48,077 bases of DNA from Terriglobia bacterium (GCA_020073615.1 JAIQEX010000037.1:1-48077); one strand, 5' to 3'. Positions 1 to 8,966 are shown, counted from the first letter of the stretch. Made by a program: numbers and translations. Notes: generated from the letters alone by a model not told the origin.

Positions 1-54
1 CTTCTTCTTCGCCTTCTTCAGGGCCACCAGGCGGTCCCGTTCGGCTTGTGTCAT
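1..54 (-). CDS. IS transposase, N-terminal fragment (ISNCY/ISDol1-like), cut by window edge
   Basis: Only the first 18 codons lie in the window; the gene runs off the left edge. The peptide begins MTQAERDRLVALKKAKKK. This resembles the start of ISNCY-type transposases, where a similar lead-in precedes a helix-turn-helix. Upstream of the start, two direct copies of an 11-bp motif (AATAGGACATT on the plus strand, at 97-107 and 121-131) look like the terminal or transposase-binding part of the element. It interrupts an IS1380-like gene just upstream. The family call rests on a short peptide and is tentative. Confidence 0.55.
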   Translation of the reverse strand, partial: MTQAERDRLVALKKAKKK

Positions 55-96
55 CAGTAGTTGTCCTTCTTGCACCTCCCCAGCCTGGATGGTGTC

Positions 97-131
97 AATA
101 GGACATTTCTACTTTGCGCAAATAGGACATT
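97..131. repeat. Pair of 11-bp direct repeats at the IS end
   Basis: AATAGGACATT occurs at 97-107 and again at 121-131, with 13 bases between. The pair lies between the ATG of the partial IS transposase (ATG at 52-54 on the minus strand) and the point near 150 where similarity to IS1380 transposase stops. I infer that this is the terminal region of the inserted IS and that its outer boundary lies between about 131 and 150. Confidence 0.6.
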
Positions 132-428
132 ATCATTTTGCGGCGACAGACCTTCCTTGATCCACTGTTCCGCTGTCCCCCGCGTGTTGTAGAATTGCAC
201 CACCGCCCGGCTGTCCGTCTCCAGGTCCGTCACAATGAACCCCACGCGAGGAAACAATTCGCCAAAGTGGAACTCCACCTTCGCCGCCACCCGGCGGACC
301 GTCTGCCAACTCGCCGCCTGGTACCGGAGACTCTTGTACCGGAGGAGCGTCTTCATCGCGTTGAACCCGCATGAATAAAGGCGCCGGAGGATATCGGCTC
401 CCCCTTTGTAAGCCGCCATCCAGCCGTA
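132..428 (-). pseudogene. IS1380-family transposase remnant, interrupted by another IS
   Basis: A minus-strand frame from 428 down to about 150 carries peptides typical of the C-terminal part of IS1380 transposases: AAKVEFHFGELFPRVGFIVT, then VVQFYNTRGTAEQWIKEG. The last block holds the conserved region with the final catalytic acidic residue of the DDE domain. Immediately after WIKEG the frame leaves the family consensus and enters the end of the neighbouring IS. The N-terminal two thirds of a normal transposase of about 450 residues are absent upstream, with a stop at 429-431. The gene is therefore a fragment and cannot be active. Confidence 0.75.
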
Positions 429-861
429 TCACTGCCGGAACGTGCAACCTTTTGTCGGTCACAGTTCCTCTGCGTCTTTCTTTTGCGCCGTTTCAATAAT
501 TTGCCGGGATATGCGCCGCAATCCGCGCGGTTCGCCTGCTACTCTGAAGTTGAAAAAAGGTTGCTCGCTCGCCGAGAGGCAACTCGTTTCGGAGCCACGT
601 CCGGCGCCATTCTGCAGATGGCATACAAGTTCGGACCCAACGTGGTGCAACGTTCGCCAGGCGGCCATAGCGGCTTGCACTCCTCCGCGAGAGGAGAAAG
701 GAACCGGTTCCTCCCAGCCCCGGCACACCAAAAGGTGCCGCACAGCAAAAGCGAATTTGCAGAAAACCTCAGCCCACCGCGGCGAAACACCAGATCACGC
801 ACAGGGCGGACGCCGCCGCTTCCTACTAACGGAGCCCGCGCCTGCCGTGCGCCGGCGGACT
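429..861. other. Intergenic stretch, no confident gene
   Basis: About 430 bases between the transposase remnant and the small YXWGXW-type gene. Open frames exist on both strands (for example 459-743 minus), but none has a convincing ribosome site or a recognisable domain, and the overlapping frames look like GC-driven shadows. It may be decayed IS flank or old coding sequence. Confidence 0.5.
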
Positions 862-1161
862 CTACCGCCAGTACCCGCGATGAAATCGCCAGCCGCGGCC
901 CTCTTGCCGCCAGGCGGGCGCTACCCATACTGCACGCCGGTGCGGCGTGCGCAGCCATCGGCCGCCTACCCAAAACCAACTGCCCCCGCGCCAGTCCCAG
1001 AAGCCCTCGGTCCAGACGAAGCCGGGACCCGGAGCCAAGCCCACAACTCCATAGCGCGGCGGCGGAGGCGCCACCCGCACGTAGTAGGCGCCGCTCCCGG
1101 CGCAGCTACTCCCAATAGTGCCAAGCATCACAAAAACCGCGGCTAGCAATTTGCGCTTCAT
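862..1161 (-). CDS. Small secreted YXWGXW-repeat-like protein
   Basis: A 99-residue protein beginning MKRKLLAAVF, with a signal peptide of about 20 residues ending near a cysteine (SSCAGSG), so possibly a lipoprotein. The mature part is rich in Tyr, Trp, Gly, Arg and Pro, and has spaced aromatic motifs (GFVWTEGFWDW, GSWFWVGGRW, WRFHRGYWR). These match the YXWGXW repeat type found in many envelope proteins of Acidobacteria and Proteobacteria. Function is unknown; an envelope or surface role is inferred. I chose the ATG at 1161 because AGGAGG and GAGGAA stand just upstream and the signal peptide starts there; a longer frame to 1281 has no such support. It reads in the same direction as the TonB receptor, but a strong hairpin separates them. 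Confidence 0.75.
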   Translation of the reverse strand: MKRKLLAAVFVMLGTIGSSCAGSGAYYVRVAPPPPRYGVVGLAPGPGFVWTEGFWDWRGGSWFWVGGRWLRTPHRRAVWVAPAWRQEGRGWRFHRGYWR

Positions 1162-1247
1162 TTCCTCGTACCTCCTGATGGATGAAACGCAGAATGGGGA
1201 ATGGGCGTTGCGGGTCTGAATTGAAGTTAATGTTAGAAGAATTTCAT

Positions 1248-1276
1248 GCGGGGGCCGGATTGCGTCCGGCCCCCGC
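1248..1276 (-). terminator. Strong hairpin terminator after the TonB receptor gene
   Basis: GCGGGGGCCGGA (1248-1259) and TCCGGCCCCCGC (1265-1276) form a perfect 12-bp stem with a 5-base loop. It lies 15 bases past the stop of the minus-strand receptor gene and is followed on that strand by an A/T-rich stretch. The shape fits a rho-independent terminator, though the T tract is poor. Confidence 0.7.
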
Positions 1277-1290
1277 CACATGCCGCCCGC

Positions 1291-4200
1291 CTAGAATTCG
1301 ATGCGGGCGCTGAACTGCATCACGCGGGGATTTCCCAGCGTGCCCGTGTAGTTTCCAAAGGTCCCCGGATCGCCCATCTGTGCGTTGATGGACTGCGGGT
1401 CGAAGCGCACCGTGTTGGTGACGTTGAACGCTTCGGCCCGTATCTGAAGGGTTCGCGGCGCGTCTTTCGTGGTGAACAGCGTGAAGCGTTTGCCCAGCCC
1501 CACATCGATGGTGAAGAAGCCGTCGCCGCGGATGCTGTTGCGGTTGCCGCTTTGGCCGGGTAGCGTCTGGCCAAAGGCGTTAAAGGCCGCCGCCGGATCC
1601 GCGAAAATGTTCGGCCCCCCGTTGGCTCCGTTTTTCACCGTTTTCAGCACCGGCAGCGGTCCCACCGAGGTGGCGTCCGGCGTGAGTTGCCAATCCGTCG
1701 GCCAGTTGCCGCCATTGCCCACGGCTGTGGGAAGACCGGAGGATTGGCGCCAGATGGCGCTCAACTGCCATCCGCCCACGATCCCGTTCACGATGGAGTT
1801 GGCGCCCTTCAGGAAGGTCTTGCCCTTGCCGAACGGCAGTTCCGCCACCATGAAAGCGCTGAATACGTGCCGGGCATCGTAATCCGACACCGCCCTGCTC
1901 TGTCCGGGATTCCAGATGTTCTGGACCAGGCCCGTGAAAGAGCCATTCCCGCTGTCGAAGGATTCGCCAAACGAGCCCAGGTCGATGGATTTCGAAAACG
2001 TGTAGTTGAAGTCGAACTGGAGACCCGAGCTGAAGCGTTTGCGGACGGTCCACTGCATGGCGTGGTAATCGCCGCTGCCAATGGACGTCAATGAGGAGAG
2101 TGCGGCAAACTGCGAGCTATAGAGCGCATTCGGCCCCAGGATGCTGCACGGGTCGCAGCCGGTGCTGGGACCATCGTCGATGATTTGCAGGGCGGTGGTC
2201 TCGTTCCAGACAAACGGCTGGAAGGCGTTCTGGTAGATGTTCTGCGTGGCCGTGAGCCCGCCGCCCGCATAGCCGGGGAACAGGTTCTCAAAGAACGGGA
2301 TCGGCTTGACCTGCGACACGTCGACGCCTCGGGCGTTGTTCTGGCGGGACAGATTGGACATGAGCGTAGCGGCCTGGAAATACGTCATGCCGCTCTTCGG
2401 GTCCACGAGGTTGGTCGGTTCCGCCAAATCGGCGCGCGCCAGCGAATGGCGGGCCAGGCGGCCCACATAGGCTCCCTGTACGAACAGCCCGTGGCCGAAC
2501 TCCCGGCCGATGCTGAAGTCCAGGTTCATGGTGTAGGGGGACTTGAGGGCTTGGTCGATGGAATTCTGAACCGCGAAAATGTCGGGGTAAGTCTGGGGGA
2601 ACCCGCCCTTGGGCGCCGGCGGCAGAAGGGCCGTCGGCAGGCTGAATTGGCCGACGAACCGCGGCGCAGTTAAAGCGTTGGCGGCCGGATTGGAGGCCGC
2701 CGGCGGCGGCGTGAGAGCCGTCGAGAAGCCCAGTTCGCTGGCGTCGAAAGAGCGGATGAGCCCCTGGCCGAAGAGATCGTAGAACATCCCAAAGCCGGCC
2801 CGGATGGAGGTCTTGCCTTCTCCGCCGAACAGCAGCTTGGAAAGGCCGGAACCCCCATGCGGAGAATAGGCCAGCGCCAGACGCGGGGAAAGATCCTTCT
2901 GGACGTCGTAGAGCCCGCGGCTGCCGGCAGCGTTTAACAATTGCAGGGAGATGGGCCCGGCCTGCGCCTGCGACTGGCCCTGGGCCGCCAGGGCGCCGCG
3001 CTGTCTCATCCAGTCGCCCAGGGCGACATTGGGACTGGTCTGAATTCCGTTGGATTCGAACACGGGCGGAGAGATGGCCACGCGCAGTCCTGCGGTCACC
3101 GTGAAGTTCCGGGCGATCTTCCAACTGTCCTGCCCGTAGAATTCGTAGTCGCGCTGGACGAAACTACGGGCAATGCCGGCGCCTTGCGGCAGCACATTTC
3201 CAGACGTGTCGTAGTTGTACTGCCCGGTGATCTGGGTGATTAATCCGAGGAGGTTCGCGAACTGCTCCCGGTAATTGGTGCTGTTGACGGCGTCCGGCGC
3301 TAGCAGGCTCTTGCCGCCATCCAGCAGCACGGCGTAATTCAGTAGCGCGTTGCTGAACGAGTGGCCGAAATCCAGCCGGTTGTTGCCGACCAGGATGGCC
3401 GTCCCCCCGAATGTCACGTTGTGGGCGCCCTTGCTCCACGCCAGGTCTTCGCCGATCTGGTGGACGGGAGTGATGCGTGTCAGGCCCGTCGACAGCGCGC
3501 TCCGCGAAGAAAGGCCGCGAATCGAGGTGAAGCCCGAGGTCAGCACACCGGTCTGTTCCTGCCCCTGCCGTGTGTACCCGTAGCGGAAACTGCTGGTGAA
3601 GGCCGGCGTCAGGACTGCGGTGTAGCCAACAGCCAGACCCTTGCTGTTGTCCAGGAAGACACTGGAAGCCGGATCGCCCGGAAACTGCGGCAGGGCCCCG
3701 CCGCTGTTGGGAATGAAGTTGTCGTTCTGTAAATTGCCGCGGAAGAAGACCTGGTGTTTGCCGGCGCCGTCAATCTGGTAGTTCAACTTGGCAATATACG
3801 TGTTCCAGCGCAGCGGCGTCGCGGCATTGAACCGGAAACCGGCCGTGTTCAAACCGTCCCCTTGACTAAAGTCGTTGGGCTGGGGATAGCTTTTGAACAG
3901 GGCCAATATGTTTGGATCGGCGCCAATGTGCAACGGGTCGAGCGCCGTGACCTGAGCGGGAGTCAGTTGACCAATGGTTCCGTCCGTTTTACTGTAAGTA
4001 AAGATTCCGTTGCGGAAGTCCGAATTGGGCACGGTCCGCAAGGCCACCTGGTCGCTGCGGTCGCGCCGGCCTTCGTAGTTCAGGAAGAAAAAGAGACGGT
4101 CCTTCTTGATGGGCCCGCCCACCGCGGCGCCAAACACGTTGCGAATCAACTTGGCGCGCGGGATGCCCGCGGCGTTGCTCAGAAAATCGTTGGCCGCGGT

Positions 4201-4983
4201 GTCGGTGTTGCGGTTGACCTCGTACAAGGAGCCGTGCAGCCGGTTGGTGCCGCTCTTGGTCACCAGCGTAATCTGGGCGCCGGAGGTACGGCCCATATCG
4301 GCCCCGGCGTTGCTGGTCACGGTGCGGAACTCCTCCACCGAATCGAGCGTCATGCGCAACACGCTGGAGAACGCCGTGTGGTTCTGCTGGTCGTTCACGT
4401 CCACGCCGTCCAGGGTGACGTTGGCCTGGTCCGACTTGCCGCCGTTCACCGCGCCGCTGCGGGCGTCCCCCACGGTGCCCGGGGCCGGCTCTCCGAGGTA
4501 CATCACACCGGGCTGGAGCGCCAGCAGGCCCACCACGTTGCGCCCCTCGAAGGGCAGCTCCGTGATCACCTTGCCGCCCACGGCGTTGCCGATCGAGGCG
4601 TCCGTGGTATTGACCTGTACGGCTTCGCCCGAAACGGAAATAGACTCGGTGACCGCGCCTACCTTCTCGAAGGTGATGGGCAGCGTGGCGGGGCTGTTCA
4701 CCAGCAACCGCACCTTGGAGACCACCACATCGGCGAACCCGGGAGCCTTGGCCGTCACCGTGTAGGTGCCCGGCTCCACCTGCAACAGCGAGTAGCGGCC
4801 CACCGAATCCGCGGTAGTGTTCCGGGTGAGGTTGGTCGCCTCGTTGACAATGGAAACGGTAGCTCCGGGCACTACGGCGCCCGAAGGATCGGATACGGTT
4901 CCGGTTAGCGAGGTCAGCGCCTGGCCCCACAGGCCAGCGACGATAAACCCCACCGCCACAATGGTTCCTGCAATTCTTTTCAT
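1291..4983 (-). CDS. TonB-dependent receptor, Oar-like, with carboxypeptidase-regulatory domain
   Basis: A 1230-residue outer-membrane protein. Residues 1-21 are a signal peptide. Residues about 22-115 form a carboxypeptidase-regulatory-like beta-sandwich (TGTVSDPSGAVVPGATVSIV; GRYSLLQVEPGTYTVTAKAPG). A plug-like segment (about 120-260) includes VTLDGVDVNDQ. The rest is a long TonB-type beta barrel ending in aromatic FSARIEF, as expected for an outer-membrane barrel. Acidobacteria encode dozens of such receptors, thought to import large or complex substrates with TonB energy. The substrate cannot be read from the sequence. AAGGA precedes the ATG at 4983. It is transcribed divergently from an Lrp/AsnC regulator, with 235 bases between, which suggests but does not prove regulation by it. 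A perfect hairpin follows the stop. Confidence 0.93.
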   Translation of the reverse strand: MKRIAGTIVAVGFIVAGLWGQALTSLTGTVSDPSGAVVPGATVSIVNEATNLTRNTTADSVGRYSLLQVEPGTYTVTAKAPGFADVVVSKVRLLVNSPATLPITFEKVGAVTESISVSGEAVQVNTTDASIGNAVGGKVITELPFEGRNVVGLLALQPGVMYLGEPAPGTVGDARSGAVNGGKSDQANVTLDGVDVNDQQNHTAFSSVLRMTLDSVEEFRTVTSNAGADMGRTSGAQITLVTKSGTNRLHGSLYEVNRNTDTAANDFLSNAAGIPRAKLIRNVFGAAVGGPIKKDRLFFFLNYEGRRDRSDQVALRTVPNSDFRNGIFTYSKTDGTIGQLTPAQVTALDPLHIGADPNILALFKSYPQPNDFSQGDGLNTAGFRFNAATPLRWNTYIAKLNYQIDGAGKHQVFFRGNLQNDNFIPNSGGALPQFPGDPASSVFLDNSKGLAVGYTAVLTPAFTSSFRYGYTRQGQEQTGVLTSGFTSIRGLSSRSALSTGLTRITPVHQIGEDLAWSKGAHNVTFGGTAILVGNNRLDFGHSFSNALLNYAVLLDGGKSLLAPDAVNSTNYREQFANLLGLITQITGQYNYDTSGNVLPQGAGIARSFVQRDYEFYGQDSWKIARNFTVTAGLRVAISPPVFESNGIQTSPNVALGDWMRQRGALAAQGQSQAQAGPISLQLLNAAGSRGLYDVQKDLSPRLALAYSPHGGSGLSKLLFGGEGKTSIRAGFGMFYDLFGQGLIRSFDASELGFSTALTPPPAASNPAANALTAPRFVGQFSLPTALLPPAPKGGFPQTYPDIFAVQNSIDQALKSPYTMNLDFSIGREFGHGLFVQGAYVGRLARHSLARADLAEPTNLVDPKSGMTYFQAATLMSNLSRQNNARGVDVSQVKPIPFFENLFPGYAGGGLTATQNIYQNAFQPFVWNETTALQIIDDGPSTGCDPCSILGPNALYSSQFAALSSLTSIGSGDYHAMQWTVRKRFSSGLQFDFNYTFSKSIDLGSFGESFDSGNGSFTGLVQNIWNPGQSRAVSDYDARHVFSAFMVAELPFGKGKTFLKGANSIVNGIVGGWQLSAIWRQSSGLPTAVGNGGNWPTDWQLTPDATSVGPLPVLKTVKNGANGGPNIFADPAAAFNAFGQTLPGQSGNRNSIRGDGFFTIDVGLGKRFTLFTTKDAPRTLQIRAEAFNVTNTVRFDPQSINAQMGDPGTFGNYTGTLGNPRVMQFSARIEF

Positions 4984-5218
4984 AAAGATATGTCCTTTTG
5001 GGCGTTCGCACCCACCGAAGCAATTCCACGAATGGATCGCGGATATTGCTTACCAGCATAGAGGCAGCGGTATTATGGAGTACAGTGGCTTTCCACGAAA
5101 TTCCGGCCCGAATCCCGTCGAAACGCCGGTTGTGGCGGCGATTCACAACGGAATCGGGCTAACGGATTGGATCCGTCCGCGTCCTACAGTCATCTGCTTG
5201 TCAGGGGAGTCATCGGCC
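4984..5218. promoter_or_regulatory. Divergent intergenic region between TonB receptor and Lrp regulator
   Basis: These 235 bases must hold the promoters of both divergent genes. I could not assign clear -35/-10 boxes. The region is the natural place to look for Lrp-type binding sites. Confidence 0.4.
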
Positions 5219-5707
5219 ATGATGGAACGGCACGTTGTAATGGACTCGATCGCACGAAAACTCCTGGAATCGCTCCAGGAAAATGCGCGCCTCTCTTTTG
5301 CCGAACTCGGAAGGCGCGCCGGATTGTCGCCCTCGGCGACCGCCGAGCGCATCAAGCGCATGGAAGATGCGGGCATTATCCGAGGCTACCGGACGGAGTT
5401 GGATCCGGCGTCGGTGGGATATCCGGTGCAGGCCATCGTCCGGCTGACTTGCGAGGGCGACCACTATAAACAGTTCCTCGCTTTTCTGAAGGGATCGCGC
5501 GAAGTTCAGGAGTGTCTCCACATCACCGGCAGCGAGGCGTTCGTTTTGAAGGTGGCCATGGCCTCGCTCGCGGAACTGGAACGGCTGACGGAATCGTTGC
5601 AGCGTTTCGGCGCCCCGGCGACCGAAGTAGTGCTGTCCTCGCCGGTCTCCGCGCGCTCGCTCCCCTTTGCGGATGAGACCGCGGCTGCCGCGGGCACGGC
5701 GTTGTAG
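5219..5707 (+). CDS. Lrp/AsnC family transcriptional regulator
   Basis: A 162-residue DNA-binding regulator. From the internal methionine the peptide reads MDSIARKLLESLQENARLSF, then ELGRRAGLSPSATAERIKRM: the AsnC-type winged helix-turn-helix (residues about 8-65). The AsnC_trans_reg ligand-binding domain follows (YPVQAIVRLTCEG; ECLHITGSEAFVLKVAM; residues about 70-145). These proteins form dimers to octamers and respond to amino acids or related small molecules. Three in-frame ATGs are possible at 5219, 5222 and 5240. I favour 5219 because GGGGAG stands about 10 bases upstream. Its divergent neighbour is a TonB receptor, a plausible target. Confidence 0.9.
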   Translation: MMERHVVMDSIARKLLESLQENARLSFAELGRRAGLSPSATAERIKRMEDAGIIRGYRTELDPASVGYPVQAIVRLTCEGDHYKQFLAFLKGSREVQECLHITGSEAFVLKVAMASLAELERLTESLQRFGAPATEVVLSSPVSARSLPFADETAAAAGTAL

Positions 5708-5714
5708 CCACCGG

Positions 5715-5738
5715 CCCGGCGAACGGCTTACCGCCGGG
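5715..5738. terminator. Hairpin between convergent genes
   Basis: CCCGGCG (5715-5721) pairs perfectly with CGCCGGG (5732-5738) around a 10-base loop. It sits in the 59-base gap between the converging regulator and glycosyltransferase genes. There is no T run, so its activity as a terminator is uncertain. Confidence 0.4.
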
Positions 5739-5766
5739 AATGGGACGGGCGGCTACGAATATCGGT

Positions 5767-7752
5767 TTATTGGCCGTAGAGCCAGGCCGGAAAGCGGGTG
5801 CGCGGCATCGGTTCTTTCGACGCTACAACATATATGCAATCGCCGCGCATGGCGGTGGAATACTTCAGTTTGGCCAGGAGTTCACCGATGCCATCCGCGT
5901 CTTCCAGCCACACGTCGTTGTATGGCCCGGTTTCGATATGGCGAACCAGGAAACCGGCATCGGAGAACAACACGCGGATCTCATCGGTGGTGTACTCTCG
6001 CGCGTGGCCCGGTTCCGGCGCGCCCCCGAGTTTTGGCCTCTCATACCGGCTATACGATGCCGGGTGCCTGCCCTTGAGCACGGCACCTACCGCGCGCAGC
6101 GAAACGATGTTCGGGGTGGTCAACAGTAGGATGCCGCCGCGTTTTAGTATCCGGTAGACCTCGTTGAGCATATGCACGGGGTCCTGTTCCAGGTGTTCCA
6201 GGAGTTCACAGCAGAGAACGGTTGAGAAATACTCGTCCGCGTACGGAAACTTGTCCACCTCGGCATCGAAAAGATCAATCCGGCATTCGAACGTCTCCCC
6301 GTCACGCGCGGTCACGGAGCCGATGCGTCCGCCGTCGGCGGAGCCCAGATAACAACCCCGGACCTCCCCGTAACCCAGGACGCGCTGCAGTGCGGGTGTG
6401 ATCTGGAAATAGCACCCCATCTCCAGGATTCGATCTTCCCCAGTCCCGGGAGGTATTAGCTGAAGAGTGCGCGCCAACCGGCGGGCATGGGTGGCGAAAT
6501 AACCTGCGGCCTCCGATTCCGGGTCGATCCACCGCTCCAGGTACCGCGTCGCATCGCAGGCGTTCCGAAAGGCGTCCGCTCTTCGGACCCGGCTCCCATT
6601 CGGCTCCGCCGGGGCTGGCGCCCCACGAACATGGTTCTCCAGAAACGATGCGTACATGCTCGCGACACGAGACCAGGAGCAGTGACCAGCCACCCATTGC
6701 TGCGCCCGGGAACCAATCTCCTGTACTAGGGACGGTTCCGCCAGCAGCCATTTCAAGCATTCGAGCAGTACCCGCCCTTCGTGTGCGTCCTCGGGAATTC
6801 GGAGGCAAATTTCTTCTGGCAGGTCGCCATTCGAGCCGTTGTCCGAAACAATCACGGTTTTGCCGAGCCCGAAGGCCCGCATCATAGTTCCCGAGGTCTC
6901 CCCGAAAGTGGGATTGCGGAGGTTGACCACAACGTCACATGCTGCAAGGTAACCGTCGAAGTCTTCCAGACTCTTCTGAAAGCCCATCAGGGAAACGTGC
7001 TGCTCAAGTCCCATTTCGCGGATCGAGTTTCGGAGATCCACCTCCGGATGCTCTACGCCGACCACCACCATATGAGCGTCAGGCACGGAGCGGCGCAAGG
7101 CCAAGAAAACCTGCAGGCACTCCAGGCTTCGTTTATCGGGCCGCTGGTAGCCATGAATGCCAATGATGGGCACGCCTGGGGCCAATCCGAGTGCTGAACG
7201 AAAAGGGCCGGCATTCAGGTTCTTGACTGTGGCACCGTGGGGAACCACCGCGAGCGGGGCTTGAAAGTTCCTCGCCCGGACGGCCCGCTCGGCATAGCTG
7301 CTGTGAACGACACAACCGGTGGACTTGCCGAGAAGCCGTCTGAGGATGCCGAAAGTCCGCGGCTGTGGGCATTGGTACAAGGACGTATCGGTTACCACTT
7401 CGCGCAGTTCGTGGCCAAAAATCTCGTACACCACCTCGCGGATGTAGGCGCTCTCATGACCGCAGTTTAGCGTCATACCCTTGATCAGGTCGTGGAGATT
7501 GGGTTCGTGAAGGACCACCACACCTGGATGCTGGAGCGCGGCTTCGTAGAAGGCCGCATGATAAGGATTGTTGGCGATGTGATACACCACCGCGTCGAAT
7601 CCCTCTGGGCGAAAGCTGCGCGGTACGCGCTGGTACACCTCAAGGGCCACCAGTTTCTTCATCTCGGCAATGAGCGAAGCCGAGTAATCTGCGGTGCCGG
7701 TCCAGGCCGGCGGCAGCGGGGTGAACATGGCAACCCGCAGTCGGTCTGGCAT
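5767..7752 (-). CDS. Glycosyltransferase (GT4-type) fused to a SAM-dependent methyltransferase
   Basis: A 661-residue two-domain protein. Residues about 1-385 form a GT-B glycosyltransferase: an N-terminal MFTPLPPAWTGTADYSASL, then VVLHEPNLHDL, IIGIHGYQRPDKRSLECLQV, and a donor-site region with NLRNPTFGETSGTMMRAFGL. Residues about 440-661 form a class I methyltransferase: RILEMGCYFQITPALQRVLG, then VLCCELLEHLEQDPVHMLNE and YRILKRGGILLLTTPN, the last part typical of methyltransferase type 11/23. The enzyme probably adds a sugar to a surface glycan and methylates it or the lipid-linked acceptor. I chose the ATG at 7752 because it shares a base with the upstream gene's stop (TGATG), giving translational coupling. 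A longer frame reaching 7938 lies inside that gene. Substrates are unknown. Confidence 0.88.
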   Translation of the reverse strand: MPDRLRVAMFTPLPPAWTGTADYSASLIAEMKKLVALEVYQRVPRSFRPEGFDAVVYHIANNPYHAAFYEAALQHPGVVVLHEPNLHDLIKGMTLNCGHESAYIREVVYEIFGHELREVVTDTSLYQCPQPRTFGILRRLLGKSTGCVVHSSYAERAVRARNFQAPLAVVPHGATVKNLNAGPFRSALGLAPGVPIIGIHGYQRPDKRSLECLQVFLALRRSVPDAHMVVVGVEHPEVDLRNSIREMGLEQHVSLMGFQKSLEDFDGYLAACDVVVNLRNPTFGETSGTMMRAFGLGKTVIVSDNGSNGDLPEEICLRIPEDAHEGRVLLECLKWLLAEPSLVQEIGSRAQQWVAGHCSWSRVASMYASFLENHVRGAPAPAEPNGSRVRRADAFRNACDATRYLERWIDPESEAAGYFATHARRLARTLQLIPPGTGEDRILEMGCYFQITPALQRVLGYGEVRGCYLGSADGGRIGSVTARDGETFECRIDLFDAEVDKFPYADEYFSTVLCCELLEHLEQDPVHMLNEVYRILKRGGILLLTTPNIVSLRAVGAVLKGRHPASYSRYERPKLGGAPEPGHAREYTTDEIRVLFSDAGFLVRHIETGPYNDVWLEDADGIGELLAKLKYSTAMRGDCIYVVASKEPMPRTRFPAWLYGQ

Positions 7753-8900
7753 CAACTCCTCGATTGGCCAGCCGGCGCCGGCGGCAGGAACGACTTGGCG
7801 ATCAGGGCGTAATCGCCGGCACCGTAAAAATGATGGTTCAGCTTTTTGACCACGTCCAGTTCCGCCAGAGGAAAACGGTCCTCGATGCGGCTGTTGTTTA
7901 ACTCTCTCCGGGAGACGACGCGAAAACCGAAATGGCACAAGAGCGCCTCGATCGTCGCATCCGGGAGCAACCGGCTATTTGCCGGGTCTTGCCAGAAGCG
8001 CTCGGAGCTCGCCAGGACATTGGCTGGGTTGGTAGCCTCGATAATCAGAAAACCCCCAGGCTTCAGAATCCTGGCAGCCTGCCGGATCGACTCAAAAACA
8101 TAGGGGAAACCGTGCCGCTCCAGTTCGTGAAATGAACTGATCACGGCGATGGAGTAGTCCGGCGCACAGCGCAAGAACTCGAGGCAATCCCGTTGTTCCA
8201 CGTCTATTCCCGCGCGGCGGCAGTCGCCGGCCGCTCTCGTGTTGGGCTCTACTCCACAAATCTCCCGTCCGGTGTCTCCCACCAGCCGGCACCACTCCCC
8301 CGCGCCACAGCCGAGATCGACCCACGGTCCCTCGGGAGGCCCGGGAGCAATACTCAGAATCGTTTCCAGATGCGACTGCAAGTTTGCCTGAAAAATTCCT
8401 GCGGATCCGCGCAGTTTGCTGCGGAACTCGAACTCAAAGGCGTCGAGAGGCGGATCGCGGACCGGGCGGCACTCCGCGCCAGCCGGAGGCGGTCCCGGCG
8501 AGCCCGTGCGCACACGGAGTTCCAAGCGAAGTTCGTCGATCTCTCCCACCAGTTGCTGCAATACCTCCATTTGCTTCTCGAAGGTCATGCAGGTTGCTTC
8601 CATCGCCAGAGTCGCGGCGCTATGGAATCGCAGGATCTGCGGCGTGTACCAGAAAAGCATGCGCTGCACGACGCTCACCAACCGGGCGCCAATCCGGGCG
8701 CGCAAAGTGTTCGGCCGCGGCGGCAATCGCCCGACTCCGCCGCGCAGCCTGCACAGTTCCTCATAGGCAAGCCGCAGCGTCCCCAAGGTTTCCAGGCCGG
8801 GCAGGAGCTTATCCGAAGTCGAGTGGAGCGGACGCACGGAATCCCGGATTACGCGGGTGTGAAAACCGCGCACCACTTCTCTTAGGTTGGTCGGAGGCAT
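7752..8900 (-). CDS. SAM-dependent methyltransferase with a cluster-specific N-terminal domain
   Basis: A 382-residue protein. The first about 150 residues are a helical region with the block RLPPRPNTLRARIG and then MLFWYTPQILRFHSAA. A near-copy of this block occurs in the small protein at 10827-11255. Residues about 180-380 are a class I methyltransferase: WVDLGCGAGEWCRLVGDTGR (motif I), FLRCAPDYSIAVISSFHELE, ARILKPGGFLIIEATNP. The N-terminal block recalls similar segments on sugar-modifying enzymes of polysaccharide clusters, where it may anchor or pair enzymes (inference). Start: the ATG at 8900 aligns the N-terminus with the paralogue; another ATG at 8963 would add 21 odd residues. No strong ribosome site is visible for either. 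Confidence 0.85.
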   Translation of the reverse strand: MPPTNLREVVRGFHTRVIRDSVRPLHSTSDKLLPGLETLGTLRLAYEELCRLRGGVGRLPPRPNTLRARIGARLVSVVQRMLFWYTPQILRFHSAATLAMEATCMTFEKQMEVLQQLVGEIDELRLELRVRTGSPGPPPAGAECRPVRDPPLDAFEFEFRSKLRGSAGIFQANLQSHLETILSIAPGPPEGPWVDLGCGAGEWCRLVGDTGREICGVEPNTRAAGDCRRAGIDVEQRDCLEFLRCAPDYSIAVISSFHELERHGFPYVFESIRQAARILKPGGFLIIEATNPANVLASSERFWQDPANSRLLPDATIEALLCHFGFRVVSRRELNNSRIEDRFPLAELDVVKKLNHHFYGAGDYALIAKSFLPPAPAGQSRS

Positions 8901-8966
8901 GTTCGGAATTCTGCGAGTATAGCAGGAATCACAAGTAGAGACAGTAAGTGAGCCCCATATCATATT

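Noticed and set aside
442-1146. Overlapping plus-strand frames of over 200 codons
   Set aside because: Low-complexity Arg/Pro/Ser translations with no ribosome site; they overlap the small secreted gene on the other strand.
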